Part shown: one piece after another, positions 17,657 through 27,612 of the stretch
How the letters are laid out: each line of letters starts with the position of its first letter
How positions within the stretch are numbered: the first letter of the stretch is position 1
DNA from: Archangium violaceum
GTDB lineage: Bacteria; Myxococcota; Myxococcia; Myxococcales; Myxococcaceae
Length of the DNA stretch: 64,000 bases
Reading direction: 5' to 3'
Assembly (NCBI RefSeq): GCF_016887565.1
Contig: NZ_CP069396.1
Location: forward strand, 124,001-188,000
The notes under the pieces: generated by a model
Databases searched by the model: none
Seen by the model: only the letters and a program-made list of their open reading frames with translations
Told to the model about the DNA's origin: nothing
Program-made: the position numbers and the translations under genes

Positions 17657-18166
17657 ATGGCCGCACGCAAGGCGATGGCGAAGAAGACACCCAGGAAGAA
17701 GACACCCACGAAGAATCCCCCTGCGAGGAAGAGCGCCGCGAGGAAGACGCCCGCGAAGACCCCGGCGAAGGGCGCGGCCGCCAAGAAGACCCCTGACCGC
17801 CAATACCTGCGCCGCGAGGACCTCGACGCCCCGGCGGACGCCTTCTTCGCGCAGCAGCCCCCGGAGCGGCGCGAGCACCTCGAGGCCCTGCGTGCCCTGG
17901 TGAAGAAGGCCGCCCCCGGCGCCCGCGAGTCCATGAAGTGGGGCATGCCCTACTACCAGCTGAAGGGCGGGTTCTGTGCGCTCTACACCTCGACGACCTA
18001 CGCCGCCCTCAGCATCATGGCGCCCCCGGAGAAGCTCGACGACCCGGAAGGAAAGCTCGAGGGCACCGGGAAGACCATGCGCCACCTCAAGGTGCGCAGC
18101 GCCGCGGACCTCGACGAGGCGAGCATCCTGCGCTGGGTGAAGGCCGCGGTGGCGCACCACTCCTGA
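17657..18166 (+). CDS. DUF1801 domain protein with histone-H1-like N terminus
   Basis: 169 residues. Residues 1-48 are a Lys/Ala/Pro/Thr-rich tail with repeated KKTP, KTPAK and ARK motifs, like the basic tails of histone H1 and of myxobacterial DNA-binding proteins. Residues about 55-169 are a DUF1801 domain: FFAQQPPERREHLEALR, MKWGMPYYQLKGGFCALY, LSIMAPPEKLDD and a final helix. DUF1801 (YdhG-like) is a small fold of unknown biochemical role. The ATG follows a GGAGG site. The tail suggests nucleic-acid association; that is inference. Confidence 0.85.
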   Translation: MAARKAMAKKTPRKKTPTKNPPARKSAARKTPAKTPAKGAAAKKTPDRQYLRREDLDAPADAFFAQQPPERREHLEALRALVKKAAPGARESMKWGMPYYQLKGGFCALYTSTTYAALSIMAPPEKLDDPEGKLEGTGKTMRHLKVRSAADLDEASILRWVKAAVAHHS

Positions 18167-18235
18167 AGGAGGCACGCCCGGAGGTGGCCTGCCGACGCCA
18201 GCCCGCGGGGCCAGACGTGGTGCCACACACGCCGG

Positions 18236-18466
18236 GTGGAGGACATCACCGCGGCCATCGCCGCCCATCAGGTCGTCATCGTCGCGGGGGCCACCGGCTC
18301 GGGGAAGACGACGCAGCTGCCGAAAGTCCTGCTCGCCATGGGGCGCGGCGGCCGCCCGTGCCAGATTGGCGTCACCCAGCCCCGGCGTATCGCCGCGACG
18401 AGCGTGGCGGCGCGCGTGGCACGCGAGCTGGGCACGGAGCTGGGCACGGACGTCGGCTACCAGATT
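18236..18466 (+). pseudogene. HrpA-type DEAH RNA helicase, internal fragment
   Basis: Encodes only the first helicase motifs of an HrpA-like protein: [18 protein letters not shown] (motif I), [18 protein letters not shown] (motif Ia) and ELGTDVGYQ. The N-terminal ~80 residues are absent upstream, and after VGYQ the sequence changes at about 18467 into unrelated DNA before the kinase 3' end. A full gene is about 3.9 kb, so this is a relic. Confidence 0.85.
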
Positions 18467-18547
18467 CTGGTGGGCGCTCTACCCCTTGAGAGAGGCACCG
18501 CGGCCTGGGCGAGCCCAATCTTCGTGCAGGTCAGCCCGACGGCTCCC

Positions 18548-20998
18548 TCACGGGTGTCCCGCCGCGTCGGCGCGTCCGGCAGAGTGGGAGGAGTGAGGCA
18601 GGCGCACGGTGAAGGTCGAGCCCCTCCCGGGGCTGCTCTCCACCTGGATGCTACCGCCATGCATCTCGACGATCTGCCGCACGATGTAGAGCCCCAGTCC
18701 GAGCCCACCGTAGTGCCGTGACGACACCGCCCGCTCGAACCTTCCGAAGATGAAGGGCAGACGCTCGGGGGCGATACCGATGCCCTGATCCCTCAGCGTG
18801 AGCACGGCCGAGCCCTCCTCGAGGGCCACCGTCACCTCGATGGGCGCCGCCGCGCCATACTTGATGGCATTGTCGAGAAGGTTCGTCACCACCTGCTCGA
18901 GCCGGAAGCGATCCCACCGGCCCACCACGGGTGTGTCGGCCCGCAGCGAGAGGGGTGTGTGCGTGCGCGCCAGCACGCCCTCGAGCTGGGCCACCACGTC
19001 GCGGACCACCTCCGAGAGATCCAACTCCTCCAGCTCGAGCTGGATGTGGTGGGACCGCAGCCGCGAGACATCCAGGAGGCTGTCGATGAGCAGGGTCAGG
19101 CGCCTGCCCTGCCGCTCCACCCCCGCCAGGGAGGCGGCCACCATCTTCCACGAGGGCTCCTCGCCACCACGGGCGAGCCGGAACAGGCGCTGGATGCCCA
19201 ACCGCAGCGCGGTGATGGGCGTGCGCAGCTCGTGCGAGGCGATGGAGAGGAACTCGTCGCGGGCCAGGATGGCCTCCTGGGATTCCCGGTAGAGCCGGGC
19301 GTTGTCCAGCGCGAGCGCGGCGCGCCAGGCCAGATCCCCGGCCAGCATCACGTCCTCGTCCCGGTATCGCCGCGGCTCCCCCGAGGCGAAGGTGAGCGCC
19401 CCCATGGTCCGCCCCCGGGCCACCAGGGGCACGCAGAGCGCCGAGCGCAACCCCAGCTCCCTCAGGGAATCCTGGTGCGACCCCCCATGGTCACACAAGG
19501 GCGGCACCCCCTGCTCTCCGCCCGGAGCGGTGAGCACGAGCGGACGCCGGGAGCGGATGACCTCCGCGATGCCCCCCGGCGCCTCCATGTCCGGCACACA
19601 TGCCGCCAGCCGTCCGGCGATCGACTCCCTCAAGGGATCGGCGTGGGCCATGGCCACCCGGACGGCGCGCGAGTCCTCCCCCATCAGGTCCACGGCGCAC
19701 CACTCGCCCAGGAAGGGCAGTCCCAGCCGGGCCACCGTCGTCAGCGTGGCATCGTAATCCAGCGAGTCGGCCAACATGCGGCTCGCGGACGACAGGAACT
19801 CGGAGCGACGCCGCGCCTCCTCCGCGGCGGCGCGGGCCTCCTTCTCCTGGTGCAGCAGCCGATCCCGCTCCTGCTCGGCCAGGCGGCGGCGGGTGATGTC
19901 GCGTCCGAGGATGACAAGCCCCTTGCGCTGTCCATTGGGGTGGTACAGGGGGACCTTGGAGACATCCATGATGCGGGAGCCTCCACCCGGCTGGGGAATG
20001 ACCTCCTCCTGGCGCGTGGGGCCTCCCGCCTCCCACGTCCGCTGATCGCTGCGGTAGCAGGCGATGAACGCATCCCGGTAGAAGTCGTCGAGCCTGGAGA
20101 GCTCGAGGTCCGTCAGACCCTGGTATGCCGAGCGCGGCAGGCGGAAGAGCTGGAGTCCCGCGTCGTTCGCCTCGAGCCAGCGGCCCTCGCCATCCTTCAG
20201 GTAGATGGCATCCGAGGTCGTCTCCAGGAGCGTGCGCAGGCGTTCCGCGTTCGTCCGCAGCGCCTCCTCCTCCTGCCGCTGCCCGGTCACGTCGAGCGCG
20301 AGACCGATCGTCCCCACGCACTGGCCCTCCTCGTCGAAGGCTGGCTCGACGCGCACCTCGATGGCGCGGTGGAACCACAGGGTGTCGTAGCGCGCCGGTT
20401 CGCCTTGGAGAGCACGGCCGTGGGCGGAGAGCGCCAGGGAGGACCCCTCACCCGCTCCGAGCACCTCGTGCAGCAGCCGCCCCTCCAGCTCCGGACCCGG
20501 CCCGGCCAGCTCCGAGCCCGCGGTGGCGATGAAACGCAGCTCCCGGTCGGTGAGGTACAGGAAGGCGGGCACCTGGGCGAGCATCCGCCGTAGGACCGAC
20601 TCCCGCTGCTGGAGCGCCTCCCTGGACAACAGGAGACCCCTCATGGGCTGCGTCACTCCCGTCAGTTCCTGGATCTGCCCGGCCTCATCGCGAATCCCCC
20701 GGATCGAGGTCCGGCACCACTGGGGGCTGCCGTCCGCCGTGGCGGGCCGGTGGATGCATCGCCGAGCCCTCCCATCCGCCGCCACGGCCCGCAGCGTCTC
20801 CAACGTGTGCTCCCGGTCCGCGGGGTGCACGAGGTCCGTCAGGAACACGGGGTGGAGGCTGGCCAGTTCCTCCTCGGGTTGCCCTGAGAGCCAACGGGAA
20901 ACCGGCTCCACAGAGAGGAGGCGCAGGCTCTCCGCGTCCGCCTTCCAGCAAATGGGGGAAGGTAAGCGGGGCTCGAGGAGCGAATGTCCCCCGTCCAT
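18548..20998 (-). CDS. PAS-PAS-PAS-GAF sensor histidine kinase
   Basis: 816 residues from the ATG at 20996-20998; an extension upstream in frame to 21157 is possible but not protein-like. Order: PAS-type domains in residues ~1-380 ([44 protein letters not shown]), a GAF domain (~420-560), HisKA with [15 protein letters not shown] (His about 589), and HATPase with [18 protein letters not shown] and [12 protein letters not shown]. No transmembrane helix is evident, so it is cytosolic. No receiver domain or response-regulator gene adjoins. Its 3' end is the source of the fragments at 9262 and 16136, and the HrpA relic lies just downstream of its stop. Confidence 0.9.
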   Translation of the reverse strand: MDGGHSLLEPRLPSPICWKADAESLRLLSVEPVSRWLSGQPEEELASLHPVFLTDLVHPADREHTLETLRAVAADGRARRCIHRPATADGSPQWCRTSIRGIRDEAGQIQELTGVTQPMRGLLLSREALQQRESVLRRMLAQVPAFLYLTDRELRFIATAGSELAGPGPELEGRLLHEVLGAGEGSSLALSAHGRALQGEPARYDTLWFHRAIEVRVEPAFDEEGQCVGTIGLALDVTGQRQEEEALRTNAERLRTLLETTSDAIYLKDGEGRWLEANDAGLQLFRLPRSAYQGLTDLELSRLDDFYRDAFIACYRSDQRTWEAGGPTRQEEVIPQPGGGSRIMDVSKVPLYHPNGQRKGLVILGRDITRRRLAEQERDRLLHQEKEARAAAEEARRRSEFLSSASRMLADSLDYDATLTTVARLGLPFLGEWCAVDLMGEDSRAVRVAMAHADPLRESIAGRLAACVPDMEAPGGIAEVIRSRRPLVLTAPGGEQGVPPLCDHGGSHQDSLRELGLRSALCVPLVARGRTMGALTFASGEPRRYRDEDVMLAGDLAWRAALALDNARLYRESQEAILARDEFLSIASHELRTPITALRLGIQRLFRLARGGEEPSWKMVAASLAGVERQGRRLTLLIDSLLDVSRLRSHHIQLELEELDLSEVVRDVVAQLEGVLARTHTPLSLRADTPVVGRWDRFRLEQVVTNLLDNAIKYGAAAPIEVTVALEEGSAVLTLRDQGIGIAPERLPFIFGRFERAVSSRHYGGLGLGLYIVRQIVEMHGGSIQVESSPGRGSTFTVRLPHSSHSAGRADAAGHP

Positions 20999-21162
20999 CT
21001 CTAGCGATGAGTGTGACACCTGCTGAAGATGGCAGCCCGTCGACGTGGCTCCACCCGACTGCCTGGCAAGCCCCAGGATGTTCTTTTCACCCTCGAAGCC
21101 AGCCCTCCTCTGCCTCTCTGCTGAACAAGAGCACGACATGCACGGCGAACCCGACAAGAAGC

Positions 21163-22383
21163 TCAGTCGCGGAACAGGGTTTCACCGTCGAAGGTGAACC
21201 TCCCCTCCTCGAGCTGTTCCAGGTACCACTCGAAGAACTCCTGGAGCGATTCCCGGATGGGCGGGAGGGGCCCGTCGTGGCTCTCCCACTTGAACACCTG
21301 CCCGCGGGTCCCCTCGGGGCCGGGCGCCAGGTCCACACAGTACAGGTTGCCCCCGCTGTCGCGGGCGAAGGGAACCCAGCCGGGGTGCCACCAGGTCCAC
21401 TGCAGGGTCTGGTCCGACTTGGGCAGCTCGTGAGGCGTGGCCTTCTCGAAGACGCCTTGCTTCCGGAGTTTCGCCAGCCCCTTCCACTCCGACAGGATGA
21501 GGTCCACGCTCATGCCGGAGTATTCGAAGACGCCTGCGTCCCCGGGCGGATGTGATCCACCACCTCCGAAGCGCAGCAGGAAGGCACGGAGGTCCGGGGG
21601 CAGCCCGGTTCCGAGGGCCCGCTCCAGGGCGGCGAGCTGCTTCGGTGCCGCGCGCTGGGCCTTCCTCGAGGCCTCGGCGTACGGCGCGCAGTGCTTCGCG
21701 TACCACGCCTCGATGCGCGTCCAGACCTCCGTCATCCGCGCGGTCGCCGTCTCCTCCAGCGAGGGACTTCCGGCCGCGAGCAGGCGCTTCACCACCTCGT
21801 GCTGGCCATGGGCCCGCGCGGTGTCGATGGCGTGATAGCCGCTCGACCTCGGTGTCTTGACGTCCGCTCCGGCCGCGAGCAGCAGCTCGATGAGGGAGAG
21901 GTCCGGAAAGCTGGCCGCGCGGTGGAGCGGAGGCCAGCCGGCCGCGTTGGGGGTGTTCGGATTCGCCCCCGCGCGGAGGAGCTTCTCCACCATGGCCGCG
22001 GAGGGCTCGTCCGGGAGCTCGTTCTTGTCCAGCGCCAGCGTCAGCACGGTGTTGCCCAGGTCGTCGTCGCATGAGTGGTTGACGTCGGCGCCGCTGGCAA
22101 TCAGCCGCTCCGCTACCTCGATGTTCCCGGACAGGACGGCATACATCAGAGGCGACATCCCGAGCGCGTCGACCGCATCGACCTCCGCGCCCGCGCCGAG
22201 CAGCAGCTCCACGAGCTCGAGCTCCTCCGCGGAGGCCGCCAGCAGCAGCACCGGCGCGTCATCACTGTCGCGGGAGTTGGGATCGGCGCCGGCGGCCAGC
22301 AGCTTCGCCACCGCCTTGGCGTCCGTGTCTTCGACGGCCGCGACCAGGTTCGCGTTCAGCTTCGATGCCTTCTTGCCTGACAT
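21163..22383 (-). CDS. Ankyrin-repeat protein with C-terminal SMI1/KNR4 (SUKH) domain
   Basis: 406 residues. Residues ~10-215 hold about six ankyrin repeats (AKAVAKLLAAGADPNSRD, LELVELLLGAGAEVDAVD, IEVAERLIASGADVN, MVEKLLRAGANPNTPN, LSLIELLLAAGADV, HEVVKRLLAAG). Residues ~240-400 form a SUKH/SMI1-KNR4 domain: AALERALGTGLPPDLRAFLLRFGGG, DLILSEWKGL, WVPFARDSGGNLYCVDLAPG, and SLQEFFEWYLEQLEEG. SUKH domains are frequent immunity proteins of polymorphic toxins, and ankyrin repeats also occur in such genes. No partner toxin adjoins. The ATG at 22381-22383 has an AGGAG site. Confidence 0.9.
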   Translation of the reverse strand: MSGKKASKLNANLVAAVEDTDAKAVAKLLAAGADPNSRDSDDAPVLLLAASAEELELVELLLGAGAEVDAVDALGMSPLMYAVLSGNIEVAERLIASGADVNHSCDDDLGNTVLTLALDKNELPDEPSAAMVEKLLRAGANPNTPNAAGWPPLHRAASFPDLSLIELLLAAGADVKTPRSSGYHAIDTARAHGQHEVVKRLLAAGSPSLEETATARMTEVWTRIEAWYAKHCAPYAEASRKAQRAAPKQLAALERALGTGLPPDLRAFLLRFGGGGSHPPGDAGVFEYSGMSVDLILSEWKGLAKLRKQGVFEKATPHELPKSDQTLQWTWWHPGWVPFARDSGGNLYCVDLAPGPEGTRGQVFKWESHDGPLPPIRESLQEFFEWYLEQLEEGRFTFDGETLFRD

Positions 22384-22426
22384 GGAGGTGCTCCTGGGAG
22401 GTCGTTTCAATAGCAGAGATAGAGGT

Positions 22427-22466
22427 TGTTCCAGCGACGAAGCGCTGGCGCAAGAGGAGGAGCGAG
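22427..22466 (+). pseudogene. RAYT transposase micro-fragment
   Basis: About 40 bp match the transposase codons around WFNWTKRWSKRRSE, with a ~10-bp internal deletion, in the gap upstream of the pectinacetylesterase gene. Confidence 0.7.
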
Positions 22467-22537
22467 CACGGCGAGCCGAGCGCCGTGGCGACAAGGTGAT
22501 TGCCGGAAGTTCCGGCAACGGTGACACTGCCGTCACC

Positions 22538-23668
22538 ATGCGCAAGCTCCTTCAGATCCTGCTCCTCGCCTCGGTTCCGCTCTGGTTCACCGCGTGCGGT
22601 GATGACACGCCGCCCTGTGACTCCGCGACCGACCCCGGCTGCGCCGACGCGGGCGTGCCCCCAGCTGACGGCGGTACCGATGCGGGCACGGGCGACGCGG
22701 GCACGGGCGACACGGGCCCCATCATCGCGGCCCCGGAGGTCTGGACCTGGGTCGACATCGCCGGCACGGCGTGTGGCAACGGCGCGCGGACCGGGATTGG
22801 CATCAATCCCACCAACGCGAGCCAGGATCTCTACCTCTACATGCAGGGGGGTGGCGCCTGCTGGAATGAGCAGACGTGCTTCATCCAACCCAGCGCGAGC
22901 AACCTGAGCACGGGGTACCAGGCCGCCCAGTTCCAGGCCGAAAGCACCAGGAATGCCTCCATGTTCAACCGGGGCAAGGCGACGAACCCCTTCCGGAGCA
23001 TGTCCTTCGTCTTCGTTCCGTATTGCACGGGCGACGTCCACGCGGGCAACGCCGTGCAGACCTACGGGTCGAGACAGGTTCACCACAAGGGCGCCGCCAA
23101 CGTGGAAGCCTGGCTCCCGCGCCTGGCGGCGACCTTCCCGAACGCGCGGCGCGTATTCCTCGCGGGAAGCAGCGCGGGCGCGTTCGGCGCACAGCTCAAT
23201 TACGAGCGCGTCGTGGCCAGCTTCCCCAAGGCCGAGGTCCACGTCCTCGCGGACTCGGGGCAGATGGTGACTCCCTCCGGGACGCTCCAGAGCACCTGGT
23301 TCACCAACTGGGGCGTGACGGTCCCGGCCGCCTGCACCAACTGCACGACGGACTTCGCGCGGTTCCCCGCGTACCTGGCGGACACGCATCCGGCCTCGCG
23401 GTTCGGGCTGCTCGCCTGGGACCGGGACGCCGTGCTCCGCACCTTCTTCGCGTATCCCGCCGATAACTACTCAGCGCTGACGCTCCAACTGCTCTCGTCG
23501 TCCTACGACGGGCGGGCCAACACGCGGTACTTCCTGAAGCGGGGGACGCAACACACCTTCCTGGGCGGACTCGAGACCTTCACCAGCACCACCGGTGTGG
23601 CGCTCAATGATTGGGTCATACAGTGGGTCGCGGGGGATGCGGCCTGGAACAACGTGCTGGAACCGTGA
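22538..23668 (+). CDS. Pectinacetylesterase-family lipoprotein
   Basis: 376 residues. The N terminus MRKLLQILLLASVPLWFTAC is a lipoprotein signal, followed by an Asp/Gly/Thr-rich linker. The catalytic part resembles pectinacetylesterase-type serine hydrolases: DLYLYMQGGGACWN (oxyanion region), FVFVPYCTGDVHAG, and the nucleophile elbow FLAGSSAGAFG (Ser about 210), with late RYFLKRGTQHTFLGG as a likely His region. The substrate is unknown; plant pectin should not be assumed, since this family is common in myxobacteria. Two degenerate pieces of a close relative lie at 54133-54233 and 58317-58585. Confidence 0.88.
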   Translation: MRKLLQILLLASVPLWFTACGDDTPPCDSATDPGCADAGVPPADGGTDAGTGDAGTGDTGPIIAAPEVWTWVDIAGTACGNGARTGIGINPTNASQDLYLYMQGGGACWNEQTCFIQPSASNLSTGYQAAQFQAESTRNASMFNRGKATNPFRSMSFVFVPYCTGDVHAGNAVQTYGSRQVHHKGAANVEAWLPRLAATFPNARRVFLAGSSAGAFGAQLNYERVVASFPKAEVHVLADSGQMVTPSGTLQSTWFTNWGVTVPAACTNCTTDFARFPAYLADTHPASRFGLLAWDRDAVLRTFFAYPADNYSALTLQLLSSSYDGRANTRYFLKRGTQHTFLGGLETFTSTTGVALNDWVIQWVAGDAAWNNVLEP

Positions 23669-23686
23669 GCGCCACTCCTGTTGGAG

Positions 23687-26600
23687 TCATTCCTCCGAGC
23701 CGTACGAAGTGTCGTACGAAGTGTCTGACACCCTTCCCGAGTGCCGCGGCAGGCGCACGGTGAAGGTGGTTCCCTCCTCGGGCGTGGAGCGCACGTCGAT
23801 GCTCCCGCCATGCGCGAGGACGATCTGCCGGGTGATGAAGAGCCCCAGGCCGAGGCTGCCCTGTCCCGCCCCGGCCTCGGGCCCCCGCCGGTAGGGCTCG
23901 AAGAGCTTCGCCAGCACCTCCGGTGGGATGGCGCGACCCACGTTCTCGTTGTGCACCTCGAGCAGGACGCTCGAATCCTCGCTCCGGGTGGATACCCGCA
24001 CGGGCGAGCCCGCCGGGCCGTGCTGGAGCGCATTGCCCACGAGGTTCGTCACCACCTGGGCCAGCCGGTCCCCATCCCACTCGCCCCAGCCCTCTCCGCT
24101 GGAGTGGAACGCGATGTGCCTGTCTGGATGGGCGAGCCGCACCTCCTTCACCACCCGTAGGACCTGCTCGTGGAAGTCCAGGGGCCCGCGGTGGGCGGGG
24201 ATGCCCCGCATGCGTGCCTGGTTGAAGTCGAGCAGGTCCCGAATCATCCGGCTGGCCCGATCCGCCGCCGCGCGGATCCGGTGGGTGGCCTTGGCGGTGT
24301 GCGCTTCCAGGTTGCCGCGCTTGAGCAGGCTCGTGGCCGACAGGCTGATGGCGTTGAGGGGAGTGCGCAGGTCGTGGCTGACGATGGCCACCACGTCCTC
24401 GCGCACCCGGATGGCCTCCTGGGCCTCCTGGTAGAGCCGCGCGTTGTCGAGCGCCATGGCCGCGCGATCGGCCACGCCCAGGGCCACCTCCTGGTCCGTT
24501 GTGGCGCACGTGGGGCGGAACTGGGTCCAGGCGAAGGCGATGACGCCGAGCTTCCGCCCCCTGGCCACCAGGGGCACCATGAGCGCGGATTTCGGGGCAA
24601 GCCCCTCCAGGAGGGCCCGGTGCTCCGCGTTGCTGGCGATGGCATCCATCCACTCGGGGGTGACCTTCGGCAGGGCCTGGGGCACGCCGCCCTCCAGGGC
24701 CCGGGCCACGGGGCTGGCACTCGAGACCTGGGTTGGGACTGGCTGTGCGCGGTGGATGAGCGCTTGCATCTCCGGGTCCCGGGCCGCGAGCTCCAGCCGG
24801 CGCAGCTGCCCGTCCTCCCCCAGCAGGAACAGGACGCAGTAGTCGGCCAGATGGGACACCACGAGCGAGGCGAGACTCTCGAGGGTGGTGTGGACGTCGA
24901 GCGACTGGGACAGCAGCGTGCCCACCCGGACGAACAGGGCCTGCGCCTCCTCGGCGCGCTTGCGCGCGGTGATGTCGCGCACGATGCAGGTGAAGAAGCG
25001 TCCCTGTGACAGGCGGGTCTCGCTGACGGAGAGCTCCAGGGGGAAGTGGCTCCCATCCTCGCGCCGGCCCCGCACCTCGCGCCCGCAGTCCAGCGCCTTG
25101 CGCGCCCCCGGTTGGAGACTGCCGCTCGAGAAGGGCTCGGGCACCAGGTGGCGGATGTCGCGGCCGAGCAGTTGCTCGGGGGGATGGCCGAAGATACGCA
25201 CGGTGGCCGGGTTGATGCTCTGGATGCGGCCCCACTCGTCGATGGTGAGGATTCCATCCACCGCCGTCTCCAGGATGGCCTCCAGCCGCTGGGTCGTCGC
25301 GCGCAGCACCTCCTCGGCCTGCCTCCGCGGTGAGATGTCGCGGGTGATCATGGCGAAGCCTCGCGGGACTCCCCGCTCGTCGCGCAGGGCGGTGAGCAGG
25401 ATGTCCGCCCAGAACCGGCTGCCGTCCTTGCGCAAGAGGGGCACCTCCGCGCGGTACTGCCCCTCGGTGGCGGCGAGCCGCAGGGTCTCCTCGGGAACCC
25501 CGGCCACCACGTCCCCGGGGAGGTAGAAGAGGGAGATGGAGTGGCCGAGGACCTCCGGCGCCTTCCAACCCTTGATGCGCTCGGCTCCCGGATTCCAGCT
25601 CGTCACCCGGCCCTCGGGGTCGAGCATGAAGATGGCGTAGTCCTCCACGCCCTCCACCAGCAGGCGGAAGCGCTCCTCGGTCGCACTCTCGGCGCGCTTG
25701 CGCTCCGTGATGTCCAGCGCCGCGGTGGCCACGAGGATGACCTCGCCGGCCCGGTTGCGCACCGGGGAGTGGTTGAGGAGCCAGTGGCGGACCTCCCCGC
25801 CCGTCCCGGGGGCGGGGCCCGTCACCTCCTGGCCGAAGACCGGCTGCCCCGTTTCCAGCACCTGACGGCGGATGGGCGTGAGCCGGGGGGACACGGAGGG
25901 CGCGAGCTCGTCCAGGTCATGGCCCAGCATCTGCTCGATGGGACGGCCGTAGACGTTGGCCGTCATCTGGTTGACGCGCACGAAGCGCAGGTCGCGGTCG
26001 AGGAAGGCCAGCCCCACCGGGGCGGTGTTGAGCAGGGTGTCCAGCAGCACCAGCGCCTCTTCCGCCTTGCGGCGCTCGCGCACCAACTCCGTCACCTCCA
26101 CCACGTGCACGAAGACGCCGTCCACCTGGCCGTCCGGTCCATGGGTCGGCGTGTAGACGTAGTTGAAGAAGGCCTCCTCGGGTTGCCCTCCCTCGGGTGG
26201 GGTCACCCACACCGGGGCCTCGTTGCCCATGGCCGGCTTGCCCGTGCGGTAGACGTTGTCGAGCAGCTCGCCGTAGCCCTGCTCCACGAGCTCCGGAATG
26301 GCCTCGCGCAGGGGCTTGCCCACCAGCTCCCGGCCGCGCAGGCGCCGGACGATGAGGGGATTGGCCAGGGTGAGGACGAGCTCGGGTCCCTGCAGCACGA
26401 AGGTCATGGCCGGGGAATGCTGGAAGAGTGAGCCCAGGCGCTCGCGTTGGGCTTCGGACTCGCGCAGCAACCGGGCCCGGGCGGCCTCGGCCTCCTTGCG
26501 CTCGGTGATGTCCGTGGAGATGCCGCCGATGGCCGCGGGAGTGCCCTCGTCCCCCGGCAGGGGAAACTTCACGGACAGGTACGTGCGCGGCCCCGAGGAG

Positions 26601-27289
26601 AGATTCACCACTTCCTCGGCGATGCAGGTGTGGCCGGCCAGGACCTGGGCGTCATGGGCCCGGAGCGCGTCGACGTTCTGCCCGGGGAAGAGCTCGGAGG
26701 TGTCCTTGCCGAGGATCTGCTCGCGCGAGAGCCCCAGCACCTCCTGCTGGTGCCGGTTGGAGATGAAGTAGCGTCCCTCGATGTCCTTGGCGTAGATGGA
26801 GACGGGGGCATGGTCCAACAGCGCCTGGAGCCGCGCCTCGTTGAGCCGCTGCGCGCGGGTGTGCTCGTCCGCCGCCTCGGCGATGCCTTGGATGATGAAG
26901 GAGGTGAGCGCCCGGTGCTCGGCCAGGGTGACGCGCGTGCCCGTGTCCTCCACCGAGTCGAGGATGCACTCGTGCAGCACGTCGTACTCGCGCACCAGCA
27001 CCGTCAGATCGAAACCGATGCGCAGGCGCTGGCGGCCGTGCTCGCGGGCCTCGGCGCTGCGCTCCGGTACCGCGGCGGCTCCCTCCCGTCTGGCCTGGTG
27101 GAGCACCGTGGTCAGCTCCTGGAGGTAGCCGCCGATGTGGTCCTCCAGCAAGCCCTGGGGGCGGGGCGCCGGGGCCAGCTCCTCGCTCAGCCGCTCCACC
27201 CAGTGGTGGATGATGTCGTCACGCCGGGCCTCCAGCACGTCCGCCAGCGAGGCATGCGGGGACGTTGGCCGATGCGTCTCGCGGTTCAC
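23687..27289 (-). CDS. RsbRD_N/multi-PAS/GAF sensor histidine kinase
   Basis: 1200 residues from the GTG at 27287-27289, which has a GGGAGAGGAA site. Order: an N-terminal RsbRD_N-like helical domain (LADVLEARRDDIIHHWVERL), then five PAS domains (for example ALLDHAPVSIYAKDIEGRYF, LNTAPVGLAFLDRDLRFVRVN, VEDYAIFMLDPEGRVTSWNPG, ILETAVDGILTIDEWGRIQS), each with the usual DITERK-type linker, a GAF domain (~790-950), HisKA with IVSHDLRTPLNAISL (His about 973), and HATPase (NLVGNALQHG, GLGLGLFITRQI). Soluble, with no receiver domain. The extreme C terminus ends in a repeated SYDTSYG, reflecting a duplicated CGTACGAAGTGT. Orphan kinase; the signal is unknown. Confidence 0.92.
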   Translation of the reverse strand: MNRETHRPTSPHASLADVLEARRDDIIHHWVERLSEELAPAPRPQGLLEDHIGGYLQELTTVLHQARREGAAAVPERSAEAREHGRQRLRIGFDLTVLVREYDVLHECILDSVEDTGTRVTLAEHRALTSFIIQGIAEAADEHTRAQRLNEARLQALLDHAPVSIYAKDIEGRYFISNRHQQEVLGLSREQILGKDTSELFPGQNVDALRAHDAQVLAGHTCIAEEVVNLSSGPRTYLSVKFPLPGDEGTPAAIGGISTDITERKEAEAARARLLRESEAQRERLGSLFQHSPAMTFVLQGPELVLTLANPLIVRRLRGRELVGKPLREAIPELVEQGYGELLDNVYRTGKPAMGNEAPVWVTPPEGGQPEEAFFNYVYTPTHGPDGQVDGVFVHVVEVTELVRERRKAEEALVLLDTLLNTAPVGLAFLDRDLRFVRVNQMTANVYGRPIEQMLGHDLDELAPSVSPRLTPIRRQVLETGQPVFGQEVTGPAPGTGGEVRHWLLNHSPVRNRAGEVILVATAALDITERKRAESATEERFRLLVEGVEDYAIFMLDPEGRVTSWNPGAERIKGWKAPEVLGHSISLFYLPGDVVAGVPEETLRLAATEGQYRAEVPLLRKDGSRFWADILLTALRDERGVPRGFAMITRDISPRRQAEEVLRATTQRLEAILETAVDGILTIDEWGRIQSINPATVRIFGHPPEQLLGRDIRHLVPEPFSSGSLQPGARKALDCGREVRGRREDGSHFPLELSVSETRLSQGRFFTCIVRDITARKRAEEAQALFVRVGTLLSQSLDVHTTLESLASLVVSHLADYCVLFLLGEDGQLRRLELAARDPEMQALIHRAQPVPTQVSSASPVARALEGGVPQALPKVTPEWMDAIASNAEHRALLEGLAPKSALMVPLVARGRKLGVIAFAWTQFRPTCATTDQEVALGVADRAAMALDNARLYQEAQEAIRVREDVVAIVSHDLRTPLNAISLSATSLLKRGNLEAHTAKATHRIRAAADRASRMIRDLLDFNQARMRGIPAHRGPLDFHEQVLRVVKEVRLAHPDRHIAFHSSGEGWGEWDGDRLAQVVTNLVGNALQHGPAGSPVRVSTRSEDSSVLLEVHNENVGRAIPPEVLAKLFEPYRRGPEAGAGQGSLGLGLFITRQIVLAHGGSIDVRSTPEEGTTFTVRLPRHSGRVSDTSYDTSYGSEE

Positions 27290-27501
27290 GGCGCTATTCC
27301 TCTCCCGGGAGTGGAGATAATGGCTCCCCATCAGATGGGGAAGACGGCCCCATCAGACGGACATAACAACGCTCGGAAAGAGGCGTTCCCCCGCTGTGAG
27401 CGGGCGGACATGGAAGGGCATTGCCGCTTGTTCAGTGTGTCGATGGCTCGCCCGTGCGCCTGGTCCCCGGGGAGGGCGCCACCCCCGAGGCGAGGTGGCG
27501 C

Positions 27502-27612
27502 GAGGTGGTGTCAAAGAACTCGAAACGCGCGAGGTGGTGTCAAAGAACTCGAAACGCGGGACTCGAAGACCGAGGTGGTGTCAAAGAACTCGAAACGCGG
27601 GACTCGAAGACG
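27502..27612 (+). repeat. Three tandem copies of the RAYT element left end
   Basis: GAGGTGGTGTCAAAGAACTCGAAACGCG occurs three times (starting near 27502, 27531 and 27572); the second and third are followed by GGACTCGAAGAC. The block GGTGTCAAAGAACTCG equals the left end of the intact element at 28789. Confidence 0.9.

Noticed and set aside
23687-23740. Repeated CGTACGAAGTGT at the kinase stop as a regulatory site
   Set aside because: It lies within the last codons of the kinase and is a simple duplication; no dyad or partner site found.
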